DNA from: JAGORM01 sp050255815
GTDB lineage: Bacteria; Patescibacteriota; Microgenomatia; Levybacterales; GWA1-39-11
Reading direction: 5' to 3'
DNA length: 22,768 bases
Assembly: GCA_050255815.1 (NCBI GenBank)
Contig: JBLMVJ010000040.1
Coordinates: 1 to 22,768 of the forward strand
The notes beneath the pieces are model-generated. The model was not told where the DNA came from and did not search any database. It was given only the letters and a program-made list of their open reading frames with translations. The position numbers and the translations under genes were made by a program. Positions 1-6,770 of the stretch are shown one piece after another. Each line of letters begins with the position of its first letter. Position 1 is the first letter of the stretch.

Positions 1-215
1 GTACCTACTGCTGAAAATAAACCCAACGTTAAGATACTTAACGGAAGGGTAAGTGCTGAAATAATAGGTTTTATGATAATAAAACCTGCAGCTAACACCA
101 ACGAAGCAAATAAAAAGTCTAAAAATGTGCCACGTATAACTAAGCCCGGGAACAACTGTGAAGTAACAAAAAGACAAACCATACTGGCAACGTATTGTCT
201 GAGCAAATGCTTCAT
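1..215 (-). CDS. Phage-holin-superfamily-IV-like (YvlD-type) small membrane protein, partial
   Basis: The 5' part of a gene that leaves the window at the left edge; about 71 codons are present. It starts with ATG at 215, with an AAGG a few bases upstream. The protein begins MKHLLRQYVASMVCLFVTSQ, continues with LFPGLVIRG, and then has hydrophobic stretches ending in LPLSILTLGLFSAVG. The 'LxPGLxI.G...L..A' and 'P.....LPL..LTLGLF' patterns are those of the small four-helix membrane family annotated as phage holin family IV / YvlD. That name is a family label: such proteins are usually chromosomal inner-membrane proteins of unknown role, and nothing here suggests a prophage. It lies downstream of uvrC on the same strand after a gap of about 120 bases. 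The family call is by motif memory only, and the C-terminal third is not visible. Confidence 0.72.
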   Translation of the reverse strand, partial: MKHLLRQYVASMVCLFVTSQLFPGLVIRGTFLDFLFASLVLAAGFIIIKPIISALTLPLSILTLGLFSAVG

Positions 216-262
216 TACCTTATGGTATCAGAAATGAGGAAGAAATTGCATTGAAACTAGTA

Positions 263-327
263 GAAACTGGTAGAAATTATCCGTAATTACAATAAATTCC
301 TTATGTCTATGAATTTCTATCAATTTC
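263..327. repeat. Imperfect inverted repeat between uvrC and the holin-like gene
   Basis: Bases 263-278 (gaaactggtagaaatt) and 312-327 (aatttctatcaatttc) are inverted copies that match at 14 of 16 positions, separated by 33 bases. The right arm is identical to two copies at 6658-6693 in another intergenic gap, so this is a dispersed word family as well as a possible hairpin. It starts just downstream of the uvrC stop codon. It could mark a transcript end, but there is no GC-rich stem followed by a T-run, so it is not called a Rho-independent terminator. Confidence 0.5.
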
Positions 328-335
328 AAGGTGTA

Positions 336-1634
336 TCAGCTGTACGTCTTCTTAGACCTCAATACTCTGTGATATGTAATGGCAAACCGGTGCGCTTCAT
401 CCCGTATCCTCCTCATTAAATTCAGTGCAGGAGTAGAAAGAGGCACACGCACCTCTTTGAACTTCATGACCGCCCCTTCTTTTTCCGGGATTATAATGGT
501 CTCAAACTTTTTTGCCAGCCCTATGACCGGGATATGAATATTCATATGCGCCAATACCTGCATAGCAGAACTGACCTGCCCTTTCCCGCCATCTATAATG
601 AGAAGCTGCGGGTATTCCCATTCTTGATGCCGTAACCGCCGTGCCAATACTTCCTGGTGCATAGCAAAGTCATTAATCCCTTTTACCCTGCGTATCTTGA
701 ACTTCCGGTATTCTGATTTAGTTGCCGACCCGTTTATAAAAACAGTCATGGAACCGGTAGCGGAATCCCCCTGAAAATTAGAAATATCATAACATTCAAT
801 TCTTCTTAAAGACTCCATGGGCACCCCATGCTTCTTTAAAATCTCAAACAGTGAAGTATTCTCCTCTTCTTCCCGTACCGCATGCGCATTAGGGTTTTCT
901 ATGTATTTAAACGGTTCATACACCGGTGAAGTTAACCGCTCCAACGCATCTATCCGGCTCTGCACTATTGCCGCTTCCTCAAATTTTTCCTGAGCGGAAA
1001 GAGCTTCCCGCTCTTTAATTAAATTTTTTAAGACCGTCTCTTTTTTCCCTTCCAGTATTTGCTTTAGGCTTCTTAAATTTTTCTTATACTGCGTTAAATT
1101 TTCATGAATTGCGGGCACACAGGGACATAGGCCTAAATGGAAATACAGACATTTTCTTTTTGCATGGTTTCTTACTGATTGGTAAGGGAAAATCCTTCGT
1201 AATAATTTGAGTACTACTTTTAGCGCACCTGCTTCTACAAACGGCCCATAAAAATCATTATGTTTTTTCATTTCAGGGGTAAGGGCAATTTTTCTTACTA
1301 TAGAGATGTACGGTGATTCCCCTTTTGAAATTTGAACATAGGGATAAGATTTATCATCAGTCAGCTTTATATTGTAGTACGGCTTATACTGCTTAATGAG
1401 GGCTGACTCCAGAAGAAATGCTTCCACCTCTGACAGTACCACTATGTGGTTTACTCCCCGAATGTGCTCTACTAGCAGTTTAGTTTTAAGGTCATGGTCA
1501 TTTTTAGTAAAGTAGGAAGACACCCGCTTCTTGAGGTCCTTTGCTTTTCCTACATAGATAACCTTTCCGTCTTTATCTAAAAACAGATATACTCCTGGTT
1601 TTGAAGGCAATGATGAATACAATGATTGAACCAA
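336..1634 (-). CDS. uvrC: UvrABC system protein C (excinuclease subunit), lacking the C-terminal HhH domain
   Basis: UvrC makes the two incisions around a DNA lesion after UvrA and UvrB have located it. The GIY-YIG nuclease domain is at residues about 14-90 (PGVYLF, VIYVGKAK, Glu76 in LLES). A cysteine-containing segment follows (Cys162, 170, 172), then a UVR motif for UvrB contact at about 205-236. The RNase-H-like 5' nuclease domain is at about 278-425, with Asp283 (CYDISNFQGD), Asp322, Asp348 (IIDGGKGQ) and His415 (DEAHRFAITYHR). The protein stops at 432 residues, shortly after DEAHRFAI. Usual UvrC is near 600 residues and carries two helix-hairpin-helix motifs there; they are absent, and no continuation is visible in other frames downstream. 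The start is TTG at 1634, chosen because GGAGGTG lies at good spacing and residues 12-17 align with the family N-terminus. It overlaps the upstream gene by 62 bases. Confidence 0.93.
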   Translation of the reverse strand: MVQSLYSSLPSKPGVYLFLDKDGKVIYVGKAKDLKKRVSSYFTKNDHDLKTKLLVEHIRGVNHIVVLSEVEAFLLESALIKQYKPYYNIKLTDDKSYPYVQISKGESPYISIVRKIALTPEMKKHNDFYGPFVEAGALKVVLKLLRRIFPYQSVRNHAKRKCLYFHLGLCPCVPAIHENLTQYKKNLRSLKQILEGKKETVLKNLIKEREALSAQEKFEEAAIVQSRIDALERLTSPVYEPFKYIENPNAHAVREEEENTSLFEILKKHGVPMESLRRIECYDISNFQGDSATGSMTVFINGSATKSEYRKFKIRRVKGINDFAMHQEVLARRLRHQEWEYPQLLIIDGGKGQVSSAMQVLAHMNIHIPVIGLAKKFETIIIPEKEGAVMKFKEVRVPLSTPALNLMRRIRDEAHRFAITYHRVLRSKKTYS

Positions 1635-3408
1635 ACGCTAAAGCACCTCCTATCACGTAATTTATGGAAAACGGAAAAACCTTGATTTGAGAACTTGAAA
1701 CTATACTTCCGTTTGAGTCTTTGATTGTAACGGTATGGCTGATATTTGTCAAAGACTCCAGGTAAGACTTTTGTTTGGGAATTTTTGCAACCATAGTGAT
1801 AGTACTGGACCCAAAGGGAGGCGTTTTAGGGAATGTTAAGCCTAGAATCTGCTTACCATCTACAAAAACAGTGTAATCTTCAGGCTTAACGCTATGGTTA
1901 CCGTCATTGGTAAGCGTAATCTTACCATCTATAAAAGACCCCTGGGAAAAAGAGGAAAAGAAAGGTGATATCTTAGTCTTAACGGTTTGTTGGAAATCAG
2001 AAGCGGCTGCAAACGTCATATTGACGTCTTTTGAGTCATCTGAGGTTTTATAGCCGCCTGCAGGCACCGGATAGGTACTGCTGGACCCGTTTACAGCAAA
2101 AGCTACATGGTCATAATCAAAGGTATTAAAATAGTCGGTACCATGGGTTGTATCTCCCCAGGTAGGATCCACCATTATCCACATATTCTTTTGGGAGTCA
2201 TAAAACTCAGGCCATGAATGGAGAATGTCCTGAAAAAGAGTAACCGGACGGCTGGAATCGTCAGAAGTATACGCGTACCCTTCCACTGCACGCGCAGGGA
2301 TACCTGCAGCGCGGGCTATTGCTATAAATAAGTCCGTAAATTCCAGACAGACTGCATAATATGGTTTTCCCAATACCCCTTTTGCTCCCATACGTGGATT
2401 CTGGTCTGCCTTTTTATCATAGTTATAGGAAAGGGCCTGCACCACATACGCATAAATTTCTGCAGGAGTTTTATACTTTTTAGCCAGTTCTGTTATCTGT
2501 GTATCCTTTACTTCCCAATACTTCTGGGGAGAAAGCAATTTCTCCCGGTTCAATTCATCCAAATAGCCGTCACTAGGAAATGCGGAAAGTTTTATTATGG
2601 AATCCACCTTTACCGTAGAGGAAGTTTTAGGTGCCAGCGTATAAGTAGCAAGCGCATTTCCATCCGTATCATAGTAGACTGAAGTAGGTTGGGGATTTAT
2701 ATCCTTAATAATCACATCCTGGTAAGATGTTTCCGGAGGCAAGGCTATTTCCGTAGATACGGGGAATAAATTATTATTTGCCAGGTGGTAAGAAAGATTA
2801 AAATGGTAATATTGAGCGTCTCCAAAATACATGGTAATACCCCCAGTTGAAAGTTGGGATTTTGAGAATGAGTAAGAGTTGCCGCTTTGCGTACCCGGAC
2901 TATCAGGCTTTATGATGGAAGGTTTTCCAAAAATTGAAGGGACCGTGACCGTAGCGGTATAAGAGTTGAAATCTTCCGGGTCTGCCAAAGAGGGAATGGT
3001 AAATTCCCAAATATCCCCGGCTTTTTGGGTGAAATCTTTAGAACTGAAGGAGACCGAAAACTTATTTGAACTACCTACCCCTATTACCTTATCCGGAAAA
3101 TCTATGGATATAGTTTTATTGCCATCTTTACCATCTGCAATTTTGTATGGTATATCACCTGAGCTATTCCGCACTGAAATTCCGTCTATGGTCTTTAGGT
3201 GCAGGGAAATGCTGTAGGAAGGGGAATAAACAAATTCCTTTTTATTGGTAATAGAAAGAGTTTGGATTACCTTTGTGTCTCCATCATCAGATACGTTAAA
3301 TAAAGTGCTTGAGTCTACAGTAAAGTTATCAGAAGTTTCAGAGGCAAATGTTTGCCGGGGGATTAATAAAATGGCAAACAGGAAGAGAAAAGTTAAAAGT
3401 TTTTTCAC
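1573..3408 (-). CDS. Secreted, C-terminally anchored transglutaminase-like cysteine protein
   Basis: 611 residues. An N-terminal signal peptide (about 1-22, ending near QTFAS) is followed by extracellular beta-rich sequence. A transglutaminase-like core lies at about 310-440, with the apparent catalytic triad Cys354 (YAVCLEFTDLF), His397 (LHSWPEF) and Asp414 (VDPTWGD). The segment AIARAAGIPARAVEGY is typical of microbial transglutaminase-like proteins. A second beta-domain follows, then a single membrane helix at about 582-602 and a short basic tail. Members of this superfamily may be proteases, amidases or cross-linking enzymes, so the substrate cannot be named. The start is GTG at 3408, overlapping the uvrA stop codon by four bases (GTGA), which suggests translational coupling. 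The 3' end overlaps uvrC by 62 bases. A secreted protein between two DNA-repair genes is odd; co-transcription looks certain from the overlaps, but a shared function does not follow. Confidence 0.88.
   Translation of the reverse strand: MKKLLTFLFLFAILLIPRQTFASETSDNFTVDSSTLFNVSDDGDTKVIQTLSITNKKEFVYSPSYSISLHLKTIDGISVRNSSGDIPYKIADGKDGNKTISIDFPDKVIGVGSSNKFSVSFSSKDFTQKAGDIWEFTIPSLADPEDFNSYTATVTVPSIFGKPSIIKPDSPGTQSGNSYSFSKSQLSTGGITMYFGDAQYYHFNLSYHLANNNLFPVSTEIALPPETSYQDVIIKDINPQPTSVYYDTDGNALATYTLAPKTSSTVKVDSIIKLSAFPSDGYLDELNREKLLSPQKYWEVKDTQITELAKKYKTPAEIYAYVVQALSYNYDKKADQNPRMGAKGVLGKPYYAVCLEFTDLFIAIARAAGIPARAVEGYAYTSDDSSRPVTLFQDILHSWPEFYDSQKNMWIMVDPTWGDTTHGTDYFNTFDYDHVAFAVNGSSSTYPVPAGGYKTSDDSKDVNMTFAAASDFQQTVKTKISPFFSSFSQGSFIDGKITLTNDGNHSVKPEDYTVFVDGKQILGLTFPKTPPFGSSTITMVAKIPKQKSYLESLTNISHTVTIKDSNGSIVSSSQIKVFPFSINYVIGGALAFGSIIVFIIAFKTRSISVFR
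1644..1650 (-). promoter_or_regulatory. Shine-Dalgarno site for uvrC inside the upstream gene
   Basis: On the minus strand the sequence reads GGAGGTG, about ten bases before the TTG at 1634. It lies in codons for the C-terminal membrane helix of the transglutaminase-like protein. Few genes in this window have such a strong site, and it decides the non-ATG start of uvrC. Confidence 0.72.
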
Positions 3409-6278
3409 AATTCTTTTTGCAGATACCGTCCGGTATGGGATGCAGGGACTTTAGAAACCTCATGCGGTGTACCGGTTGCAACAATTCTCCCGCCGCCGCT
3501 TCCGCCTTCCGGACCTAAATCTATTATATAGTCTGCGTTCTTAATAATATCAAGATTGTGCTCTATTACCACAACGGTATTTCCTTTTTCTACCAGCTTA
3601 TGCAAGACTACAATCAATCGTTCCAGGTCTGCAAAATGAAGCCCGGTTGTCGGCTCGTCAAGTAAGTATAAACTATTGTTGCCTCCTTTTTTTGAAAGCT
3701 CTGATGCTAATTTTATCCTCTGTGCTTCCCCTCCGGAAAGGGTTGGCGCCGGCTGTCCCAGACGAATATATGAGAGTCCAACCTCCTTGAGCGTGAGAAG
3801 TTTAGAGGAAAGACCATCATGGAAAGAGAAAAAGTTGAGCGCTTCTTCTATGGTCATATCCAAAACGTCTGCAATATTTTTCCCTTCAAATTCTATCTCC
3901 AATGTTTCTGCCGTATACCGCTTGCCGTTACAAGATTCACAGGGAATAAATACATCCGGCAAAAACTGCATTTCTATCTTTAACTGCCCTTCCCCTTCAC
4001 AGGTTTCACACCGTCCGCCTTTTACATTAAAAGAAAACCTACCCGGAGTATAACCTCGCATCCTTGCCTCCTTGCTGTTTACAAAAATATCCCGAATATG
4101 GGTAAATGCTCCCGTATAAGTTGCCGGATTTGACCTGGGCGTTCTCCCAATAGGTGACTGGTCTATCATAAACACGCGCTTGATCAGGTCATCACCCTCT
4201 AAAGAAGTAAACTTTCCCGGCCGTTCTTTATGGAACGGATTTTTCCGCTGTGCAAGTGCATGGTATAAAACATCATTTATTAAAGTAGATTTTCCGCTTC
4301 CTGAAACGCCTGTTATACAAATGAGTTTCCCTAAGGGGAAATCTACGGTTACATTTTTCAGGTTATGCTGGGTTACCCCACTTATTACTATTTTATCCGG
4401 GTTTTCAGCCTTCCCGTTTTTCTTTACTTTTATTTTCTTCTTACCGGACAGATATTGGCCGGTTAAAGAATGCTCATTCTCCATAATCTCCAGCGGTGTT
4501 CCCTGCGCAGTAATGTGGCCGCCGTGCTCCCCTGCCCCCGGACCTATGTCAAAAATATAATCTGATTCTTCCATCATTTCCTTATCATGCTCTACCACTA
4601 CAACCGTGTTTCCCAACTCCCTTAAATTCTTAAGCGTAGTAATCAACTTAGTATTGTCCCGCGGGTGAAGGCCTATAGAAGGCTCATCCAAAACATAGAG
4701 TACTCCTGAAAGCCCTGAGCCAATTTGTGAAGCCAGCCTAATCCTTTGCGCTTCTCCACCTGCCAGGGAATTTGCGGACCTCGAAATGGTTAAGTATGAA
4801 AGTCCCACGTTAAGTAAAAATGTGAGCCTGGATACAATTTCTTTCAGGATTACCTTTGCAATCTGCTTTTCTTTGTTGGATAAAACAGAATCCAGGTTAC
4901 TCATAAACCCCTGGCAGTCTTCTATACTCATGTCTGAAACTACTACTATGGATTTCCCGTCAATAGTCACACTCAGCGCTTCCGGCTTCAGACGGGCACC
5001 GTTACAGACTTCACAGACTTTTGGCGTCATGTATTTTTCTATTTCCCGTTTGATTATTTCTGAATCTGTTTCCCGGTATTTTGACAGTAGATAATTTACT
5101 ATCCCTGAAAACTCTTCAAAGATAGTAGTCTCTTCACCAAAACGGTTAGTTCCTTTTATTTTGTACACGCGGTCTCCGGTGCCAAACAACAACGTCCTGC
5201 GCTGCTCCGGGTTCAAAGTTTTAATATCCTTATTGAGGGGTATGTCATTTTCTGACAGTGCTGTTTTTATGCTTCTGGCAAACCAGGTATCCTGCTCCCC
5301 AATATTTGAAAACGCCAGGATTCCTCCTTCTAGTATGCTTAGGTCCGGAGCAAGTACCAGGGATTCATCAATGGCATAGATAACACCAAGCCCATTACAG
5401 TTGGTGCAAGCACCAAATGGTGAATTGAATGAGAAAAGCCTGGGTTCTACTTCAGAAATAGAAGTACCACAGTTAGGGCAGGCAAACTTTTCAGAATATG
5501 CGGTATCCTGCATGTCTGTTGGTTTATCCGGAAACTCAAACCCTTTATCCAGGACTTTGGTTACAATAACTTCCCGGTTGCCCAGGTTTAGCGCTGACTC
5601 CAGTGAGTCAGACAGTCTCTGTCTGTCAAAATCTTTGTCCAGGGTAATACGGTCTACTACTGCTTCTATAGTGTGCTTGTTTGTCTTAATCAGGGTGTAA
5701 TTCTCATCCAGGTCAAATATCTTGCCGTCTATCCTGGCACGCTGAAACCCACGCTTCTTCAGGTCTTTAAATAAATCGGCATATTCACCTTTTCTTCCCT
5801 TTACAATAGGTGCCAGCAGCATAATCCGCTCCGGCTTCATGCCAACAAATTTATTAATAATATCCTCCATAATTTTTTCTTTGGTAGTCCGGGAAATTTC
5901 AGTACCGCAGTTGGGGCAGTGCGGATGACCTACTCTGGCAAACAGTAACCTGAGGTAATCATAGATTTCTGTAACCGTACCTACAGTAGAACGGGGGTTA
6001 TGGGAAGTAGATTTTTGGTCTATAGAGATAGCCGGGGAAAGTCCTTCTATAAAATCTACATCCGGTTTTTTCATGATACCCAGAAACTGGCGGGCGTAGC
6101 TTGAAAGGGACTCAACATACCTGCGCTGCCCTTCTGCGTAAATAGTGTCAAATGCTAAGGAACTTTTGCCACTACCGGAGAGCCCCGTAAAAACAACCAA
6201 TTTATTTTTGGGGATTTGAAGGTCAATATTCTTTAAATTGTGCTCCCGCGCACCTTTTACAACAATTTTGTCAATCAT
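3405..6278 (-). CDS. uvrA: UvrABC system protein A (excinuclease ATPase subunit)
   Basis: UvrA is the dimeric ABC-type ATPase that scans DNA for lesions and loads UvrB. At 957 residues it is full length. Features in order: Walker A at 31-40 (TGLSGSGKSS); an N-terminal CPNC; a first zinc module with Cys267, 270, 291, 294; a first signature at 505-511; Walker B LDEPS near 530; a second Walker A at 656-665 (TGVSGSGKST); the DNA-contacting zinc module with Cys757, 760, 780, 783; a second signature LSGGEAQ at 847-853; and LLDEPTTGLH near 872. The first signature reads LAGGEAQ, with Ala where Ser is usual; the second is canonical. The gene starts with ATG at 6278 and has no convincing Shine-Dalgarno site (GGAG lies about 18 bases upstream). 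It heads a run of overlapping genes: uvrA, transglutaminase-like, uvrC. Confidence 0.97.
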   Translation of the reverse strand: MIDKIVVKGAREHNLKNIDLQIPKNKLVVFTGLSGSGKSSLAFDTIYAEGQRRYVESLSSYARQFLGIMKKPDVDFIEGLSPAISIDQKSTSHNPRSTVGTVTEIYDYLRLLFARVGHPHCPNCGTEISRTTKEKIMEDIINKFVGMKPERIMLLAPIVKGRKGEYADLFKDLKKRGFQRARIDGKIFDLDENYTLIKTNKHTIEAVVDRITLDKDFDRQRLSDSLESALNLGNREVIVTKVLDKGFEFPDKPTDMQDTAYSEKFACPNCGTSISEVEPRLFSFNSPFGACTNCNGLGVIYAIDESLVLAPDLSILEGGILAFSNIGEQDTWFARSIKTALSENDIPLNKDIKTLNPEQRRTLLFGTGDRVYKIKGTNRFGEETTIFEEFSGIVNYLLSKYRETDSEIIKREIEKYMTPKVCEVCNGARLKPEALSVTIDGKSIVVVSDMSIEDCQGFMSNLDSVLSNKEKQIAKVILKEIVSRLTFLLNVGLSYLTISRSANSLAGGEAQRIRLASQIGSGLSGVLYVLDEPSIGLHPRDNTKLITTLKNLRELGNTVVVVEHDKEMMEESDYIFDIGPGAGEHGGHITAQGTPLEIMENEHSLTGQYLSGKKKIKVKKNGKAENPDKIVISGVTQHNLKNVTVDFPLGKLICITGVSGSGKSTLINDVLYHALAQRKNPFHKERPGKFTSLEGDDLIKRVFMIDQSPIGRTPRSNPATYTGAFTHIRDIFVNSKEARMRGYTPGRFSFNVKGGRCETCEGEGQLKIEMQFLPDVFIPCESCNGKRYTAETLEIEFEGKNIADVLDMTIEEALNFFSFHDGLSSKLLTLKEVGLSYIRLGQPAPTLSGGEAQRIKLASELSKKGGNNSLYLLDEPTTGLHFADLERLIVVLHKLVEKGNTVVVIEHNLDIIKNADYIIDLGPEGGSGGGRIVATGTPHEVSKVPASHTGRYLQKEL

Positions 6279-6350
6279 ACAATTTTATTTTTCGAGCTCC
6301 TTATCAATCAAGTCATTGAGCGAGAAAAATACCGGAAGTCTCTGGCAAGG

Positions 6351-6364
6351 CACAAGGTCTTGTG
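6351..6364. promoter_or_regulatory. Perfect 14-base palindrome in the uvrA leader
   Basis: CACAAGGTCTTGTG reads as CACAAG, GT, CTTGTG, six perfectly matched bases on each side of a two-base centre. Outer bases extend it imperfectly (GGC...GCC, CTC...GAG). It lies about 70-85 bases upstream of the uvrA start and downstream of the predicted promoter. It could be an operator or part of an RNA hairpin. It does not resemble the palindrome upstream of lexA, so it is not called a LexA box. Confidence 0.35.
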
Positions 6365-6436
6365 TCGCGCCAAGAGTTAACGGTATCTATCATATTTCCT
6401 TCCCAAATTCTGCCCATGCAGAATCGAAAGCTTACT

Positions 6437-6466
6437 ATTATATACCCAAACCAAAGACATATTCAA
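6437..6466 (-). promoter_or_regulatory. Candidate sigma-70 promoter for uvrA
   Basis: On the minus strand, -35 TTGAAT (6461-6466) and -10 TATAAT (6437-6442) are separated by 18 bases. Predicted transcription starts near 6430, giving a leader of about 150 bases before the uvrA ATG at 6278. This is a consensus match only. Confidence 0.5.
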
Positions 6467-6497
6467 GGATAGTAATCAGGAGCCACTGGATGAACAG

Positions 6498-6539
6498 GTC
6501 ATTGCGAGGAACCGCCTAATTGCGGTAACGAAGCAATCC
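6498..6539. repeat. REP-like palindromic repeat (GTCATTGCGAGG...AAGCAATCC type)
   Basis: GTCATTGCGAGG at 6498-6509 and GAAGCAATCC at 6530-6539 bracket a stem, ACCGC/GCGGT, giving an imperfect hairpin with an outer ATTGC/GCAAT stem. This word pair is a widespread intergenic repeat in many unrelated bacterial genomes, recognised here from memory. It probably represents a dispersed non-coding repeat rather than a regulatory site. Confidence 0.6.
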
Positions 6540-6548
6540 AAAAACTAT

Positions 6549-6617
6549 TGTCATTCTGGAACGGACTGAGCGCAAGCGAGGGAGTTCACTTGCGAGCCCA
6601 AGGGGCGAAGACAAGTG
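6549..6617. repeat. Second dispersed-repeat element with a CACTTG/CAAGTG hairpin
   Basis: TGTCATTCTGGA is followed by GGACTGAGCGCAAGCGAGGG, another word set common in bacterial intergenic repeats. A hairpin follows: CACTTG at 6587-6592 pairs with CAAGTG at 6612-6617, with an inner GCCC/GGGC stem. The GGACTGAGCG core recurs at 15780, in the gap after uvrB, so copies are dispersed in this genome. Confidence 0.5.
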
Positions 6618-6657
6618 TGGGGCCGAAACTAATGCTGGCGGGTAATAGAATCTCTTT

Positions 6658-6770
6658 AATTTCTATCAATTTCCATAAATTTCTATCAATTTCTACTTTC
6701 CATGAACTATAAACCATTAACCATACAGGCTTTATACATAATACTTACTACTTGCTACTCGATACTCAAT
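6658..6770. repeat. Degenerate short-word repeat tract downstream of the 926-residue gene
   Basis: Two copies of AATTTCTATCAATTTC (6658-6673, 6678-6693) are 20 bases apart and identical to a copy at 312-327. They are followed by CCATGAACTATAAACCATTAACCAT at 6700-6724, made of AACCAT/GAACTAT words. ATACT words (6738-6769) then run into the last codon of the gene. The same word families occur in other gaps of this window. Confidence 0.55.

Larger units (their letters stand above)
6279..6765. other. 487-base intergenic region with the uvrA promoter and repeat elements
   Basis: This is the only gap over 300 bases. From the uvrA side it holds a leader of about 150 bases with a short palindrome (6351-6364), a candidate promoter (6437-6466), a REP-like element (6498-6539), a second repeat with a hairpin (6549-6617), tandem AATTTCTATCAATTTC words (6658-6693), and AACCAT/GAACTAT and ATACT words running up to the stop codon of the 926-residue gene. 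A 93-codon plus-strand open frame across 6238-6519 is not supported as a gene. No RNA gene was recognised. Confidence 0.6.

Noticed and set aside
216..340. Frameshifted HhH domain of UvrC
   Set aside because: The 120 bases downstream of the stop contain only repeat words and no HhH-like sequence in any minus-strand frame.
6440..6500. Remnant of a membrane protein (minus-strand frame reading FIQWLLITILEYVFGLGI)
   Set aside because: Only 18 residues, no start and no recognisable family; AT-rich sequence gives such frames easily.
6238..6519. 93-codon plus-strand gene in the uvrA upstream gap
   Set aside because: It begins inside uvrA, crosses the predicted promoter and a REP-like repeat, and shows no domain or ribosome-binding site.
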